Assembly: GCA_030835135.1 (NCBI GenBank)
Contig: JAUQWO010000020.1
Coordinates: 98,437-162,436, forward strand
Reading direction: 5' to 3'
From: Bacteroidota bacterium
GTDB taxonomy: Bacteria > Bacteroidota > Ignavibacteria > UBA10030 > UBA6906
DNA: 64,000 nt
Under the pieces are notes generated by a model. The model searched no databases. It was not told the origin of the DNA and worked only from the letters and a program-made list of their open reading frames with translations. Positions 23,257 through 33,439 of the stretch are shown in pieces; position 1 is the stretch's first letter, and the number at the start of each line of letters is the position of its first letter. The position numbers and the translations under genes are program-made.

Positions 23257-24204
23257 GTGAACGGAACGGTCTATCACATCCCGGCCTTGTGCCGGGAAGC
23301 AGTTGACCTGCTGATGACCGATGCCGGGGGAGCATATGTCGACGGGACGGTCGGCGGAGGCGGACATGCAGCGGAGATCTGCTCGCGCCTCCAGGGCCCC
23401 GGCCGCCTGCTCTGTCTCGATGCGGACGACGAAGCACTCGCCTCCGCCCGGACCCGCCTTGCGGGATCCGCGGAACGCACGACCTTCGTCCGGACCAACT
23501 TCCGCTTCCTCCGCGCAGCGATGCAGGAAGCGGGATGGACCGGCGCCAGCGGGATACTCCTGGACCTGGGCATCTCGTCGCATCAGATCGATGCCGTGGA
23601 ACGCGGCTTCACGTTCCGCGGCGATGAGCGTCTGGACATGCGCATGGACCGGCGTCAGCCGGCAAGTGCATGGGATGTCGTGAACACCTACGATGAGCGG
23701 GCGCTGGCCGATGTCATCCGCCGGTACGGCGAAGAACAGAACGCGCGCCGCATCGCACGGTCCATCGTGGCCCATCGCCCGGTGCATACCACCGGCGAGC
23801 TCCGCGATGTGGTGGCGGCGTTCACGCCGGACCGTTTCTTGAATAAATCACTCGCGCGCGTCTTCCAGGCGCTGCGCATCGAAGTGAATGGCGAACTCGA
23901 CAGTCTCACGACCGTCCTCGCGGATGCACGCGACCTGCTCGTACCGGGTGGCAGGATCGTGGTGATCGCGTACCATTCGCTCGAGGACCGCATCGTGAAG
24001 GAGTTCTTCCGTGCGGTATCAACGGTCGCGTTCGACCGTGATGTGCCGGTGATGCCGGGACAGGAACCCGAACCGGAGTTCCGTCTCATCACCCGCAAGC
24101 CGGTCGTGCCGACAGAGCAGGAGATCAGCGACAATCCGAGGGCCCGCAGCGCCAAGATGCGTGCCGCCGAGAGACGATATGTGGGAACGCAAGGCATCAC
24201 ATAA
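23257..24204 (+). CDS. rsmH: 16S rRNA (cytosine-1402-N4) methyltransferase
   Basis: 315 residues. The SAM-binding loop VDGTVGGGGHAAEIC is at ~28-42, and the typical late motifs YHSLEDRIVKEFF and NPRARSAKMRAAER are present. It methylates N4 of C1402 in 16S rRNA. The GTG start is 6 bp after mraZ; it ends inside ftsL (26-bp overlap). Standard second gene of the dcw cluster. Confidence 0.96.
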   Translation: MNGTVYHIPALCREAVDLLMTDAGGAYVDGTVGGGGHAAEICSRLQGPGRLLCLDADDEALASARTRLAGSAERTTFVRTNFRFLRAAMQEAGWTGASGILLDLGISSHQIDAVERGFTFRGDERLDMRMDRRQPASAWDVVNTYDERALADVIRRYGEEQNARRIARSIVAHRPVHTTGELRDVVAAFTPDRFLNKSLARVFQALRIEVNGELDSLTTVLADARDLLVPGGRIVVIAYHSLEDRIVKEFFRAVSTVAFDRDVPVMPGQEPEPEFRLITRKPVVPTEQEISDNPRARSAKMRAAERRYVGTQGIT

Positions 24205-24682
24205 GCGGAATGCACCGCCGCCGCCCATGGAACCGACGCGGGAGAACCGGTACGTGTACGGGGGCGGACGCCAGGGCCCCGGCCCGGCTGCCGGCAACGG
24301 CAGTGGCACCGGCAGCGGAAACGTATCCGGCTACGCGGTGCGCCAGAACAAACACGGCGTGCGCAAACGGATGTCGACGTTCAATTTCATCGTCGGCCTC
24401 TTTGCGATCGGTATCCTGGTGGTCCTCTATATTAATAACACCATCGCGGTGGACGAGCTGACGGGCGACTGCAATGCCCTGCGGCGGAAGAAGCAGCACC
24501 AGCTGGACCTCAATGCGGCCCTGCAGGCCGAAGTGAACAAGAAATCGTCGCTCGAACGCGTCGGACGCATCGCCGTCGAGAAGCTCGGGATGCAATATCC
24601 GCGCGAACAACCACAGGTGTTCGACGTGCCGTCGGACCTGAAAGACCGCGCCGATGAGTTGCGCGGGGAGTTCCAGCAGTGA
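24179..24682 (+). CDS. ftsL: FtsL-like division protein
   Basis: 167 residues with one membrane helix (FIVGLFAIGILVVLYIN, residues ~75-92) and a downstream coiled coil (LRRKKQHQLDLNAALQAEVN) ending with a short conserved VGRIAVEKLGM stretch typical of FtsL/DivIC-like septal proteins. The N-terminal ~70 residues are cytoplasmic, Gly/Pro-rich and poorly conserved, longer than in E. coli FtsL. It should bridge FtsQ and FtsW/FtsI at the septum. Assignment rests on topology and place between rsmH and ftsI rather than on strong motifs. It overlaps both neighbours. Confidence 0.85.
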   Translation: MWERKASHKRNAPPPPMEPTRENRYVYGGGRQGPGPAAGNGSGTGSGNVSGYAVRQNKHGVRKRMSTFNFIVGLFAIGILVVLYINNTIAVDELTGDCNALRRKKQHQLDLNAALQAEVNKKSSLERVGRIAVEKLGMQYPREQPQVFDVPSDLKDRADELRGEFQQ

Positions 24683-26829
24683 CCGGTTCACCTGCCGGGC
24701 CGGCACCGGCCGTCCCGCCGCATGAGCGGCACCGCCGGCGGACGTTGGGCATCAAGATCGCCCTGCTCCTGTTCTTTGTCATACTTGCCCTACGACTGGT
24801 CCAGATCCAAGTGCTCAGGGCTTCCGAGTTCCAAGAGATCGCACGCAAGCAGTACGAAGCACCCATCGTGCTCCCCGCGGCGCGCGGCGCGATCATGGAC
24901 CGCAACGATAAGGTCCTCGTCTCGAACTCCACCTTCGTGTCGTTCTGTGCCGACCCGAAGGTCGCCGGGAACGAACGCGACGACATCGCGCTCGCCCTTG
25001 CACGGGTGTTCAAACGGCCGAAGCAGGTGTATCTCGATCTGATGCGCGATCCGAAGAAGCGGTTCGTGGTCCTCGAACGCAACGTGGAACCCTCGCGCGC
25101 CGCCAAAGTGCCGGTCGCCGAGCTGCGCGGACTGATCGTGATGAACGAGCCCCGGCGCATCTTTCACTACGAGCACGTGGCCGGACAACTGCTGGGCGTG
25201 ACGGGCGTGGATCATACCGGACTCAGCGGACTCGAAATGCAGTACGACCGGTGGCTCCGCGGCGTGGATGGCAGCGTGACGATGCAGCGCGATGCGCTCA
25301 ACCGCACGCGCGCATCCGCCGAGTACCCGCGCATCGAACCGAAGGACGGCCTCAACCTCGAGCTGACGATCGACGCCGAGTACCAGCAGGTGGCCGAAGA
25401 AGAACTGGCCAAAGGCGTGGCGAAGATGAAGGCCGAGGCCGGACTTGTGCTGATGGTGGACCCGTCCACCGGCGAGATCCTTGCTCTGGCACATGTGCCG
25501 CGCGTGGACCCGAACAACACGGCGACGCTCGACCAGGCGACGCTGCGCAACCGATCGATCACCGACATGTTCGAGCCGGGATCCGTCTTCAAGATCGTCA
25601 CGGCCACAGCAGCCCTCGAGAAGGGCGTCGTGAAGCCGGACGAGACCTTTTATGGCGAGAAGGGGCGGTACAAGGCTCCGATCGGTGCCGGGCGCACGAT
25701 ACCGGTGACGGACACCCATCCGCTGGGGAACGTGACATTCCGCCAGGCCGTGGAGCAGTCCAGCAACATCGTGATGGCGAAGCTCTCGCCGCGGATCGGC
25801 GCACAGACGATGTTCGAGACGGCGCGGCGATTCGGGTTCGGGACGTTGACCGGCATCGAGCTCCCGGGCGAAACCCAGGGTGCACTGCCGAGGCCGGTCG
25901 ATTGGTCCGGGGCAACACTCCCGACGATGGCCTACGGGTATGGCGTCGGGGTGACGCCGCTGCAACTGGTGATGGCGTATGCAGCCCTCGCCAACAAGGG
26001 CGTCCTGATGAAGCCCTTCGTCGTGCGGAAGGTCCCGGATGAGAACGGCGAGATGAACACGCTCGTGCAACCCTCGGTCGTCCGGCGCGTGATGTCCGAA
26101 GAGAATGCGACGCTGCTCACCGGCATGTTCGAAGGGGTGGTACAGAAGGGGACGGCGACACAGGCGAAGGTGGAAGGGTTGCGGATCGCAGGCAAGACCG
26201 GCACCGCCCGCAAAGTGGTGAACGGGCGCTACAAGCCGGGCGACTATACGGCATCGTTCGTCGGATTCTTCCCGGCAGATCATCCGCGCATCGTCTGTCT
26301 GGTGATGCTGGATAATCCGCGCGGAGGGTTGTACTTCGGCGGACTCGCGAGCGCGCCGATCTTCAAGGGCATCGCGGAGAAGATCTTCTCGATCGCCGGC
26401 AAGTTCCGGGAGATCGCGCCGACGGTGATGGCGAGTGCCACGGGCGTGATCGTGCCCGATGTGCGGAATATGAAGATCGATGACGCTGAAGCGACGCTGG
26501 AAGCCGGCGGGCTCGACGCGGACATCGAAGATGATGGCCCGATCGTGATCGGGCAGACACCCGCGCCGGGCACCACCGCGGAACGCGGGGCGACGGTGAC
26601 GCTGACGACCGTGGCGGGTCCCGCGGCGGCGACCGGCGGCTTTGCCCTGGTACCGGATGTACGCGGACTCACGATCCGCCGGGCCATGAACAGTCTGGCC
26701 GTGCAACACCTGGATGTCGTGATCATCGGCACCGGCACCGTGGTCGGGCAGACGCCCGCGCCCGGTGAACGTCTGCGCCGCGGCGCAAGCGTTACGATCC
26801 GATGCGAAGCACGCCAGAGCGGCACATAG
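24679..26829 (+). CDS. ftsI: penicillin-binding protein, FtsI/Pbp2-type, with two PASTA domains
   Basis: 716 residues: one N-terminal membrane helix (~28-45), a dimerisation domain, and the transpeptidase domain with S302-x-x-K (GSVFK), S361-x-N363 (SSNIV) and K506-T-G. Two PASTA domains (VPDVRNMKIDD..., VPDVRGLTIRR..., ~590-652 and ~656-716) follow at the C-terminus. This septal transpeptidase cross-links peptidoglycan. PASTA on FtsI is not usual in proteobacteria but is known in this group and in Gram-positives. GTG start overlaps ftsL by 4 bp. Confidence 0.95.
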   Translation: MTGSPAGPAPAVPPHERHRRRTLGIKIALLLFFVILALRLVQIQVLRASEFQEIARKQYEAPIVLPAARGAIMDRNDKVLVSNSTFVSFCADPKVAGNERDDIALALARVFKRPKQVYLDLMRDPKKRFVVLERNVEPSRAAKVPVAELRGLIVMNEPRRIFHYEHVAGQLLGVTGVDHTGLSGLEMQYDRWLRGVDGSVTMQRDALNRTRASAEYPRIEPKDGLNLELTIDAEYQQVAEEELAKGVAKMKAEAGLVLMVDPSTGEILALAHVPRVDPNNTATLDQATLRNRSITDMFEPGSVFKIVTATAALEKGVVKPDETFYGEKGRYKAPIGAGRTIPVTDTHPLGNVTFRQAVEQSSNIVMAKLSPRIGAQTMFETARRFGFGTLTGIELPGETQGALPRPVDWSGATLPTMAYGYGVGVTPLQLVMAYAALANKGVLMKPFVVRKVPDENGEMNTLVQPSVVRRVMSEENATLLTGMFEGVVQKGTATQAKVEGLRIAGKTGTARKVVNGRYKPGDYTASFVGFFPADHPRIVCLVMLDNPRGGLYFGGLASAPIFKGIAEKIFSIAGKFREIAPTVMASATGVIVPDVRNMKIDDAEATLEAGGLDADIEDDGPIVIGQTPAPGTTAERGATVTLTTVAGPAAATGGFALVPDVRGLTIRRAMNSLAVQHLDVVIIGTGTVVGQTPAPGERLRRGASVTIRCEARQSGT

Positions 26830-26844
26830 CCACACAAAGGAAGT

Positions 26845-28353
26845 ATGGTCCTCACCAAGGTCCTTGACGGTGTACGGGTGGCGAAGTTGTTCAGCACCAA
26901 CTTCGGCGCCATGGCGCAGACGCAGGAGATCCATGTGTCCGCCATCCGGTACGACTCGCGGACGGTGCGGCAGAACGATCTGTTCGTTGCCATACCCGGG
27001 ACGGCGACCAACGGGACGCGCTTCATCAGCGATGCGATCGCCAACGGCGCGAGCGTGGTGGTGATGCAGGACGACAACGCGATGCCCGATGCGTTGTTCA
27101 TGCACACGCGGGTCGTGAAACTCGTGGTGGAGGATGCGCGTCTGGCGCTGGCGCAGATGGCCGCGAATTATCATGGTCATCCGTCGCACCGGCTCCGGGT
27201 GATCGGGGTGACCGGGACCAACGGCAAGACCACCACGACGCACGTGCTGAAGACCGCGCTCGAAGCGGCCGGCGAGAAGGTGGGACTGATCGGTACCATC
27301 GCGTATGACCTCGGCGGCGAGGTGGTGCCCGCGACGCATACGACCCCGGAGTCGGCGGACCTGCAGAAGATGCTCGCCACGATGGCCGACCGCGGATGCA
27401 CCTGCGCGGTGATGGAAGTGTCGTCGCATGCGCTCACGATGCGCCGCGTGCACGGGATCCGGTTCGCGGCCGGCGTGTTCACGAACCTCACGCAGGACCA
27501 CCTGGACTATCACGGGTCGATGGACGCGTACCGTGACGCGAAGAAGATGCTCTTTGACATGCTGCCACCGGATGCGGTCGCCGTGATGAACGCGGATGAT
27601 CCCGCATCGGCAACACTCGTCTCCGGCACGAAGGCACGCCGGGTGACCTATGGGATCCAGGAACCCGCGGATGTCCGCGCCGCCGATGTGCAGATGACGG
27701 TGCGGGGCATGACGTTCACGGTCGTGCGCGACGAACAGCAGGTGCCCGTGACCACACCCCTGACGGGGCGGTTCAACGTGGCGAACCTTCTCGCGGCATA
27801 CGCGACGCTGTGCGAGCTGGGCATCGCGCCGGCGAAGGCAGCGGAAGGCATCGGTGCATTGACCGCGGTCCGCGGACGGTTCGAGCAGATCGCATCGCCC
27901 ACCGGGTGGACGGCGATCATCGATTACGCGCATACGCCGGACGCGCTGGAGAACACCCTTACGGCGATCCGCGCCCTGCTCCCGCCGAAGGGACAGCAAC
28001 GGATCATCACCGTGTTCGGGTGCGGCGGGAACCGCGACAGGGACAAACGTCCGAAGATGGGCCGGCTCGCATCGTCGCTCAGTGCGATCACGATCCTGAC
28101 GTCCGACAATCCGCGTCAGGAGGATCCGCAACAGATCCTGAACGAGATCCAGGCGGGCGTTCTGCCGGGGCGCACGGTGTATATCGAGGCGGACCGTCGC
28201 CGGGCGATCATCAAGGGCCTGCTCCTGGCGGAACCGGGAGACGTGGTCCTGATCGCCGGGAAAGGGCACGAGGATTATCAGATCGTCGGGACCGAGAAGA
28301 CGCATCTCGATGACCGTGAAGAAGTAGAGATGTTCATCAGGAACATGAAATGA
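26845..28353 (+). CDS. murE: UDP-MurNAc-tripeptide ligase MurE (meso-DAP type)
   Basis: 502 residues. P-loop VTGTNGKTTTTHVLK, and the selectivity motif DNPR in LTSDNPRQEDPQQ, which marks the enzyme that adds meso-diaminopimelate rather than lysine. The GKGHEDYQIVG end motif is present. It uses ATP in the cytoplasm to add the third amino acid to the peptidoglycan precursor. AAAGGA precedes the ATG; the stop overlaps the murF start (ATGA). Confidence 0.96.
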   Translation: MVLTKVLDGVRVAKLFSTNFGAMAQTQEIHVSAIRYDSRTVRQNDLFVAIPGTATNGTRFISDAIANGASVVVMQDDNAMPDALFMHTRVVKLVVEDARLALAQMAANYHGHPSHRLRVIGVTGTNGKTTTTHVLKTALEAAGEKVGLIGTIAYDLGGEVVPATHTTPESADLQKMLATMADRGCTCAVMEVSSHALTMRRVHGIRFAAGVFTNLTQDHLDYHGSMDAYRDAKKMLFDMLPPDAVAVMNADDPASATLVSGTKARRVTYGIQEPADVRAADVQMTVRGMTFTVVRDEQQVPVTTPLTGRFNVANLLAAYATLCELGIAPAKAAEGIGALTAVRGRFEQIASPTGWTAIIDYAHTPDALENTLTAIRALLPPKGQQRIITVFGCGGNRDRDKRPKMGRLASSLSAITILTSDNPRQEDPQQILNEIQAGVLPGRTVYIEADRRRAIIKGLLLAEPGDVVLIAGKGHEDYQIVGTEKTHLDDREEVEMFIRNMK

Positions 28354-29771
28354 AACTGACACGCACAGACCTGCGGTCGGTCCCGCACCAGGCGCTGCAC
28401 GTCCCGCAGGGACGTGAGCGGTGGCATGCGGTGGGCGTGTCGACGGATTCGCGCACGGTGGCGCCGGGCCAGCTGTACGTGGCGTTGCGCGGCGCAACAT
28501 TCGATGGTCACCAGTTCATCACCGACGTGCTCGCACGCGGCGCGGCCGGCGTGGTGGTGGATGCGAAGGGCGCAGCGGATGTCCCCGCGGATGCCGTCGC
28601 GCTTGTTGTGGAGGACACGTATGTGGCGTTGCGGCAGCTCGCCGCGGTGTACCGCCGGAAATTCACCGGACCGGTGATCGCCGTAGGCGGCAGCAACGGC
28701 AAGACCACCACGAAGGACATGATCGCCCGTGTGCTGGGGACGACGAAGAACGTGCTGTGTACCGAGGGAAACAACAATAATCATATCGGCGTGCCGCAGA
28801 CCATCTTCCGGCTGACGAAGGAGCATGACGTTGCCGTGGTCGAGGTGGGCACGAACCATCCCGGCGAGGTGGCGCAGCTGCGCGATGTGCTGCAGCCGAC
28901 GCATGTCCTCATCACGAATATCGGTCGCGAGCACCTCGAGTTCTTCGGGAGCGTGGAAGGCGTGGCCGCCGAAGAGACGGCGCTCTGGGCCGCGGTGCCC
29001 GGAGGGAAGCAGCCCGTCGCGCTCGTGAACACGGATGACGCCCTGCTGGTGCAGGCCGCGCGCGGCCGCACGAAATGCGTGCGGTATGGAACGACGATGC
29101 GCACCGCGGATGTCCGCGCCTCGCGGATCCGGCTCACACCCGAAGGCGGGGTCCGGTTCGCGCTCGCGGGGAAGGGGATCCGAACGCCGGTGGATGTGCA
29201 CCTGAACGTTCCCGGCGAGCATGCCGCGATGAATGCTCTGGCAGCGGCCGCGGTGGGACTGGCTTTGCGCGTGCCCGCGAAGAAGATCGTGGAGGCGCTG
29301 GGGAGCTTTACGGCGAGCAGCAAGCGCATGGAGGTCGTCCGGATGAACGGGGTGGCGATCCTCAACGATACATATAACGCCAATCCGGATTCCACGATGG
29401 CTGCGCTGCGTACGCTGGCCGCGTATCCGGCAAGCGGGAAACGGATCGCGGTGCTCGCGGACATGCTGGAGCTGGGTGCGGCGGCGGAAGCCGAGCATGA
29501 AAAGATCGGACAGGCGGTGGCGGCGATGCCGATCGACCACCTGCTGACCTATGGCCGGCTCGGCGGGTGCATCGCCCGGGCCGCGGCGATGACGGCGGCA
29601 GTGCAGTACGATCAGAAGAACATCCTGGCGGAATATCTGCTGGAGCTTCTCACCCCCGGCGATGTGGTGCTCGTGAAGGGATCGCGCGGGATGCGGATGG
29701 AAGATGTCGTCATCTTCTTACAGGAACGAGGCGCAGCAGCCGGGCGCCACAGGAACGAGGTGAACGCGTAA
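28350..29771 (+). CDS. murF: UDP-MurNAc-pentapeptide ligase MurF
   Basis: 473 residues with P-loop VGGSNGKTTTKDMIARV, then NNNNHIGVPQT and a late NDTYNANPDSTMAALRTL motif, all standard for MurF. It adds D-Ala-D-Ala to the tripeptide. The stop is 3 bp before mraY, so the genes are co-transcribed. Confidence 0.96.
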   Translation: MKLTRTDLRSVPHQALHVPQGRERWHAVGVSTDSRTVAPGQLYVALRGATFDGHQFITDVLARGAAGVVVDAKGAADVPADAVALVVEDTYVALRQLAAVYRRKFTGPVIAVGGSNGKTTTKDMIARVLGTTKNVLCTEGNNNNHIGVPQTIFRLTKEHDVAVVEVGTNHPGEVAQLRDVLQPTHVLITNIGREHLEFFGSVEGVAAEETALWAAVPGGKQPVALVNTDDALLVQAARGRTKCVRYGTTMRTADVRASRIRLTPEGGVRFALAGKGIRTPVDVHLNVPGEHAAMNALAAAAVGLALRVPAKKIVEALGSFTASSKRMEVVRMNGVAILNDTYNANPDSTMAALRTLAAYPASGKRIAVLADMLELGAAAEAEHEKIGQAVAAMPIDHLLTYGRLGGCIARAAAMTAAVQYDQKNILAEYLLELLTPGDVVLVKGSRGMRMEDVVIFLQERGAAAGRHRNEVNA

Positions 29772-29773
29772 CC

Positions 29774-30898
29774 ATGCTGTACATGCTTCTGGAATGGATG
29801 GAGCGGGTGTATCACCCGCCGGGATTCGGTATGGTCCGCTACCTGAGCTTCCGCTCGGCAGCGGCGGCCATCACCGCACTCCTCATCGCGTTCTGGCTCG
29901 GACCGAGGATCATCCGCGCGCTGCGGAACCATCAGATCGGCGAAGCCGCGAAAGTGGAAGCGCCGAAGAACCATCTGGCGAAGGCGGGCACGCCGACGAT
30001 GGGAGGATTGATCGTGCTGGCGGCGATCCTGATCCCGACGCTGCTCTGGGGGAACCTCGCGAACATGTACGTGGTGCTCATCATCTTCGTGACGGTAACG
30101 CTGGGTGCGGTCGGGTTCCTGGACGACTACCTCAAGGTGGTGAAGAAGAAGCCGAAGGGGCTCATCGGGCGGTACAAGATCGTCGGACAGGTGTTCGTGG
30201 GCCTGGTGGTGGGCGGCGTGATCTACTTCTTCCCGCACTGGATCGACCCGACCCTCGTGCCCCTGAACACGTCCACCACGGTGCCGTTCTTCAAGAACCT
30301 CGAACTGAACGTCGGCTTCCTGTACATCCCGATGGTCGTGTTCATCATCACCGCCGAATCGAACGGCGTGAACCTGACGGACGGCCTGGATGGCCTGGCC
30401 ATCGGGACGGTGGCGATCGTGGCGCTCACGCTCGGGGTGATGAGTTACATCTCCGGCAACGCAGTGCTCGCGGAGTATCTGACGATACCGTTCCTCCGTG
30501 GCAATGGCGAGCTTGTCGTGTTCTGCGCGGCCATGGCCGGCGCGGCGCTCGGGTTCCTCTGGTTCAACGCCTATCCGGCGCAGGTGTTCATGGGCGACAC
30601 GGGGTCGCTCGCACTCGGCGGAGCGATCGGTGCGTTGTGTGTGCTGATCAAGAAAGAGCTGCTGCTTCCCACGCTGGGCGGCATCTTCCTCGCGGAGACG
30701 CTCTCGGTGATCATCCAGCGCGGCTATTTCAAGTACACGAAGCGGAAGTACGGCGAGGGGCGGCGCGTGTTCAGGATGGCGCCGCTGCATCATCACTTTG
30801 AATTGCTCGGGTGGCCCGAGCCGAAGATCGTGACGCGGTTCTACATCGCCGCCATTCTCCTGATGATCCTGAGTCTGGCGACGTTCAAGGTGCGATAA
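29774..30898 (+). CDS. mraY: phospho-MurNAc-pentapeptide transferase MraY
   Basis: 374 residues with about ten membrane helices and signature motifs KAGTPTMGG, FLDDYLKV, NGVNLTDGLDGLA, NAYPAQVFMGDTGSLALGG and MAPLHHHFELLGWPE. It makes lipid I at the inner membrane, transferring phospho-MurNAc-pentapeptide to undecaprenyl phosphate. Sits 3 bp after murF and 5 bp before murD. Confidence 0.97.
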   Translation: MLYMLLEWMERVYHPPGFGMVRYLSFRSAAAAITALLIAFWLGPRIIRALRNHQIGEAAKVEAPKNHLAKAGTPTMGGLIVLAAILIPTLLWGNLANMYVVLIIFVTVTLGAVGFLDDYLKVVKKKPKGLIGRYKIVGQVFVGLVVGGVIYFFPHWIDPTLVPLNTSTTVPFFKNLELNVGFLYIPMVVFIITAESNGVNLTDGLDGLAIGTVAIVALTLGVMSYISGNAVLAEYLTIPFLRGNGELVVFCAAMAGAALGFLWFNAYPAQVFMGDTGSLALGGAIGALCVLIKKELLLPTLGGIFLAETLSVIIQRGYFKYTKRKYGEGRRVFRMAPLHHHFELLGWPEPKIVTRFYIAAILLMILSLATFKVR

Positions 30899-30902
30899 GG
30901 AC

Positions 30903-32273
30903 ATGAAGCGCGAAGACCTCCAGACGAAGCGGTACAGTGTGATCGGTGCGGCACGCAGCGGGCTCGCGGTGGCGCGCCTGCTCGCCGGCGCGGGTGCACG
31001 GGTCTTCGTGAGCGAATCCACCTCCCGCCCCGCGGCGGAGGCGGAGTTGCACCGGCTGCAGATCCCGTGCGAATTCGGCGGGCACACCGCGCGCCTCCTG
31101 GAGACGGACATCCTGGTACTGAGCCCCGGCGTGCCATCGTCGGCACCCCCTGTCCGCGATGCGCTCGCCCGCGGGATCCGTGTGGTCAGCGAACTCGAAG
31201 CGGCATCCTGGTTCTGTCCCGGACCGATCATCGCGATCACCGGAACGAACGGCAAGACCACGACCACCACGCTGGCAGGACGGATGTTCGGGGATGCGCG
31301 CCGTCCGGCCGTGGTCGGAGGAAACATCGGCACGGCCTTTTCCGACGTCGTGGACACCATGACCGCCGACCATACGGCGGTGCTGGAGGTGAGCAGTTTT
31401 CAGCTGGACCACGTGGACGCCTTCCATCCGAAGGTTGCCGTGCTCCTGAACATCACGCCGGACCATCTGGACCGGTACGAGCATTCGATGGATCTGTACA
31501 TCCGCTCCAAGTGCAGGGTCTTCGCGCGGCAGGGGGCGGGCGACATGCTCATTTATAATGCCGACGACGAGATCACCAGTACGGCGGTGAAGCAGTATGC
31601 GCCCGCCGGCGTCACGCTGCTTCCGTTCAGTGCGCACGTTACGCTCAGCAGCGGCGCCTGGGTGGCGGATGGGGTGATGACCACCGCCATCGGTGGCACG
31701 CGGACGGCGGTGATCCCCGTCCAGGAGATCAGCATCCGCGGCACGCACAACCTGTACAATGCCATGGCCGCCACGCTGGCCGCGCAGGCCGCGGGCATCA
31801 ACGTTGCGTCGCTCCGCGCGACAATGAAGAACTTCAAGGGCGTGGAACACCGGCTGGAACATGTCCGGGTGCTGGACGGGGTGACGTACGTGAACGATTC
31901 CAAGGCGACGAACGTGGATTCGGTGTGGTATGCCCTGCAGAGCTTCGACGCGCCGCTGGTGGTCCTGATCGGCGGGCGCGACAAGGGGAACGACTACAGC
32001 CGTCTGAACGACCTCGTGAAGAAGCACTGCCGTGCCGTGATCGCCATCGGCGAATCGGCGGAGAAGGTCGTGGCCGCATTCTCGTCCATCGTGCCGGTGG
32101 TACAGGCCGCCACCATGCCCGAAGCCGTGCAGCAAGCGCGCGGCGCCGCGCAGAACGGGGACGTCGTGCTGCTGTCACCGGCGTGTGCGTCGTTCGATTG
32201 GTTCGACAACTATGAGCACCGCGGGAAGGTCTTCAAGGAGATCGTCCATGCCCTCCGCGGAGGTGCCGCATGA
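30903..32273 (+). CDS. murD: UDP-MurNAc-L-alanine:D-glutamate ligase MurD
   Basis: 456 residues with P-loop AITGTNGKTTTTTLAGRM, N-terminal Rossmann part (GAARSGLAVARLLAGAGARV), and end motif LLSPACASFDWFDNYEHRG. It adds D-Glu in peptidoglycan-precursor synthesis. The stop overlaps the ftsW start by 4 bp. Confidence 0.96.
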   Translation: MKREDLQTKRYSVIGAARSGLAVARLLAGAGARVFVSESTSRPAAEAELHRLQIPCEFGGHTARLLETDILVLSPGVPSSAPPVRDALARGIRVVSELEAASWFCPGPIIAITGTNGKTTTTTLAGRMFGDARRPAVVGGNIGTAFSDVVDTMTADHTAVLEVSSFQLDHVDAFHPKVAVLLNITPDHLDRYEHSMDLYIRSKCRVFARQGAGDMLIYNADDEITSTAVKQYAPAGVTLLPFSAHVTLSSGAWVADGVMTTAIGGTRTAVIPVQEISIRGTHNLYNAMAATLAAQAAGINVASLRATMKNFKGVEHRLEHVRVLDGVTYVNDSKATNVDSVWYALQSFDAPLVVLIGGRDKGNDYSRLNDLVKKHCRAVIAIGESAEKVVAAFSSIVPVVQAATMPEAVQQARGAAQNGDVVLLSPACASFDWFDNYEHRGKVFKEIVHALRGGAA

Positions 32274-33436
32274 TGATCAGCAAGACACAGAAGAACCACA
32301 TCGACATCGCCACGCTCGTGGTGGTGCTGATCCTGATGGTCTTCAGTGTCGGCGTGGTGTACAGCGCGAGCTCGAGCTGGGCCCAGCAGCATGTCGGGGC
32401 CAGCGGGCGGATGCTCGGCAACCATGCGCTCAAGGTATTGATCGGGTTCTTCTTCCTCTTCGTGACGATGCAGATCGATTACCGGATACTGAAGAAGGTC
32501 TCGAAGTACCTGCTCATCGGCATCGCCGGACTGCTTGTCATCACGCTCGGCGCGTCGGTGGTGAAGGGTGCCTCGCGGTGGATCTTCGGCATCCAGCCGT
32601 CGGAGTTCGCGCGACTCGCGCTGATCATTCATCTGGCGGCGCTGATCACGAAGAAGAAGGAACTGGTGCAGGACCTGAAACAGGGGTTCTACCCGCTGAT
32701 GTTCTGGGTGATGCTCATCACCGGTCTGGTGTTCCTGCAGCCGGCATTCAGTACGGGGTCGATGCTGTTCATGGTGAGCATGCTGATGCTGTATGTGGGC
32801 GGCGTGCGGGGCAAGCACCTCGGCCTCACGCTTGCTGCCGGCATACCGCTGCTGGCCGGATACATGATCAGCGCACCGTACCGCGCCAAACGCGTCACGG
32901 ATTACATCGCGAGCGTGCTGTCCGGCAACATGAACATGAATCACCAGGTGTATCAGGGCATCCTCGGGTTCGCCAACGGCGGGATCTTCGGCCTCGGACC
33001 CGGCGGCAGCAAGCAGCGCGACCTCTTCCTGCCGGAGCCGTTCGGGGATTTTGTGTTCCCGATCATCGGCGAGGAGTACGGACTCATCGGCACGGTCCTC
33101 GTGCTGCTGATGTTCGTGATCTTCTTCCTGCGCGGACTGGCGATCGCGAAGGCGGCGCGCGATGAGTTCGGACGTCTGCTCGCGCTCGGGATCACGTTCA
33201 CGGTCACGCTGTATGCGATCATGAATGCCGGGGTCACGCTGGCCCTCTTGCCCACGACCGGTCTGCCGTTGCCGTTCATCAGCTATGGCGGGTCGTCCAT
33301 GATCGTGTCATGCATCGCGGTAGGCATCTTACTGAATATCTCGGCGCAGACAGACATGCATCCGCGCCTGGCAGCCGATAGCGGCGTGCGGGCGCAGGTG
33401 CCGCAGCAGGGGCCGGCGGTAGGACAGGTGTACTGA
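32270..33436 (+). CDS. ftsW: SEDS peptidoglycan polymerase FtsW
   Basis: 388 residues, about ten membrane helices with SEDS motifs IQPSEFARLAL and an extended GLPLPFISYGGSSM. It polymerises glycan strands at the septum with FtsI. ATG 32270 or 32273. The C-terminal tail (residues ~365-388) is short and Gln-rich. Confidence 0.94.
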   Translation: MMISKTQKNHIDIATLVVVLILMVFSVGVVYSASSSWAQQHVGASGRMLGNHALKVLIGFFFLFVTMQIDYRILKKVSKYLLIGIAGLLVITLGASVVKGASRWIFGIQPSEFARLALIIHLAALITKKKELVQDLKQGFYPLMFWVMLITGLVFLQPAFSTGSMLFMVSMLMLYVGGVRGKHLGLTLAAGIPLLAGYMISAPYRAKRVTDYIASVLSGNMNMNHQVYQGILGFANGGIFGLGPGGSKQRDLFLPEPFGDFVFPIIGEEYGLIGTVLVLLMFVIFFLRGLAIAKAARDEFGRLLALGITFTVTLYAIMNAGVTLALLPTTGLPLPFISYGGSSMIVSCIAVGILLNISAQTDMHPRLAADSGVRAQVPQQGPAVGQVY

Positions 33437-33439
33437 CCG

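Noticed and set aside
24790..28500. 1236-codon open frame on the minus strand across ftsI, murE and the murF start
   Set aside because: It is a mirror of GC-rich coding sequence: His/Arg-rich translation, no domain, covers well-known genes on the plus strand.
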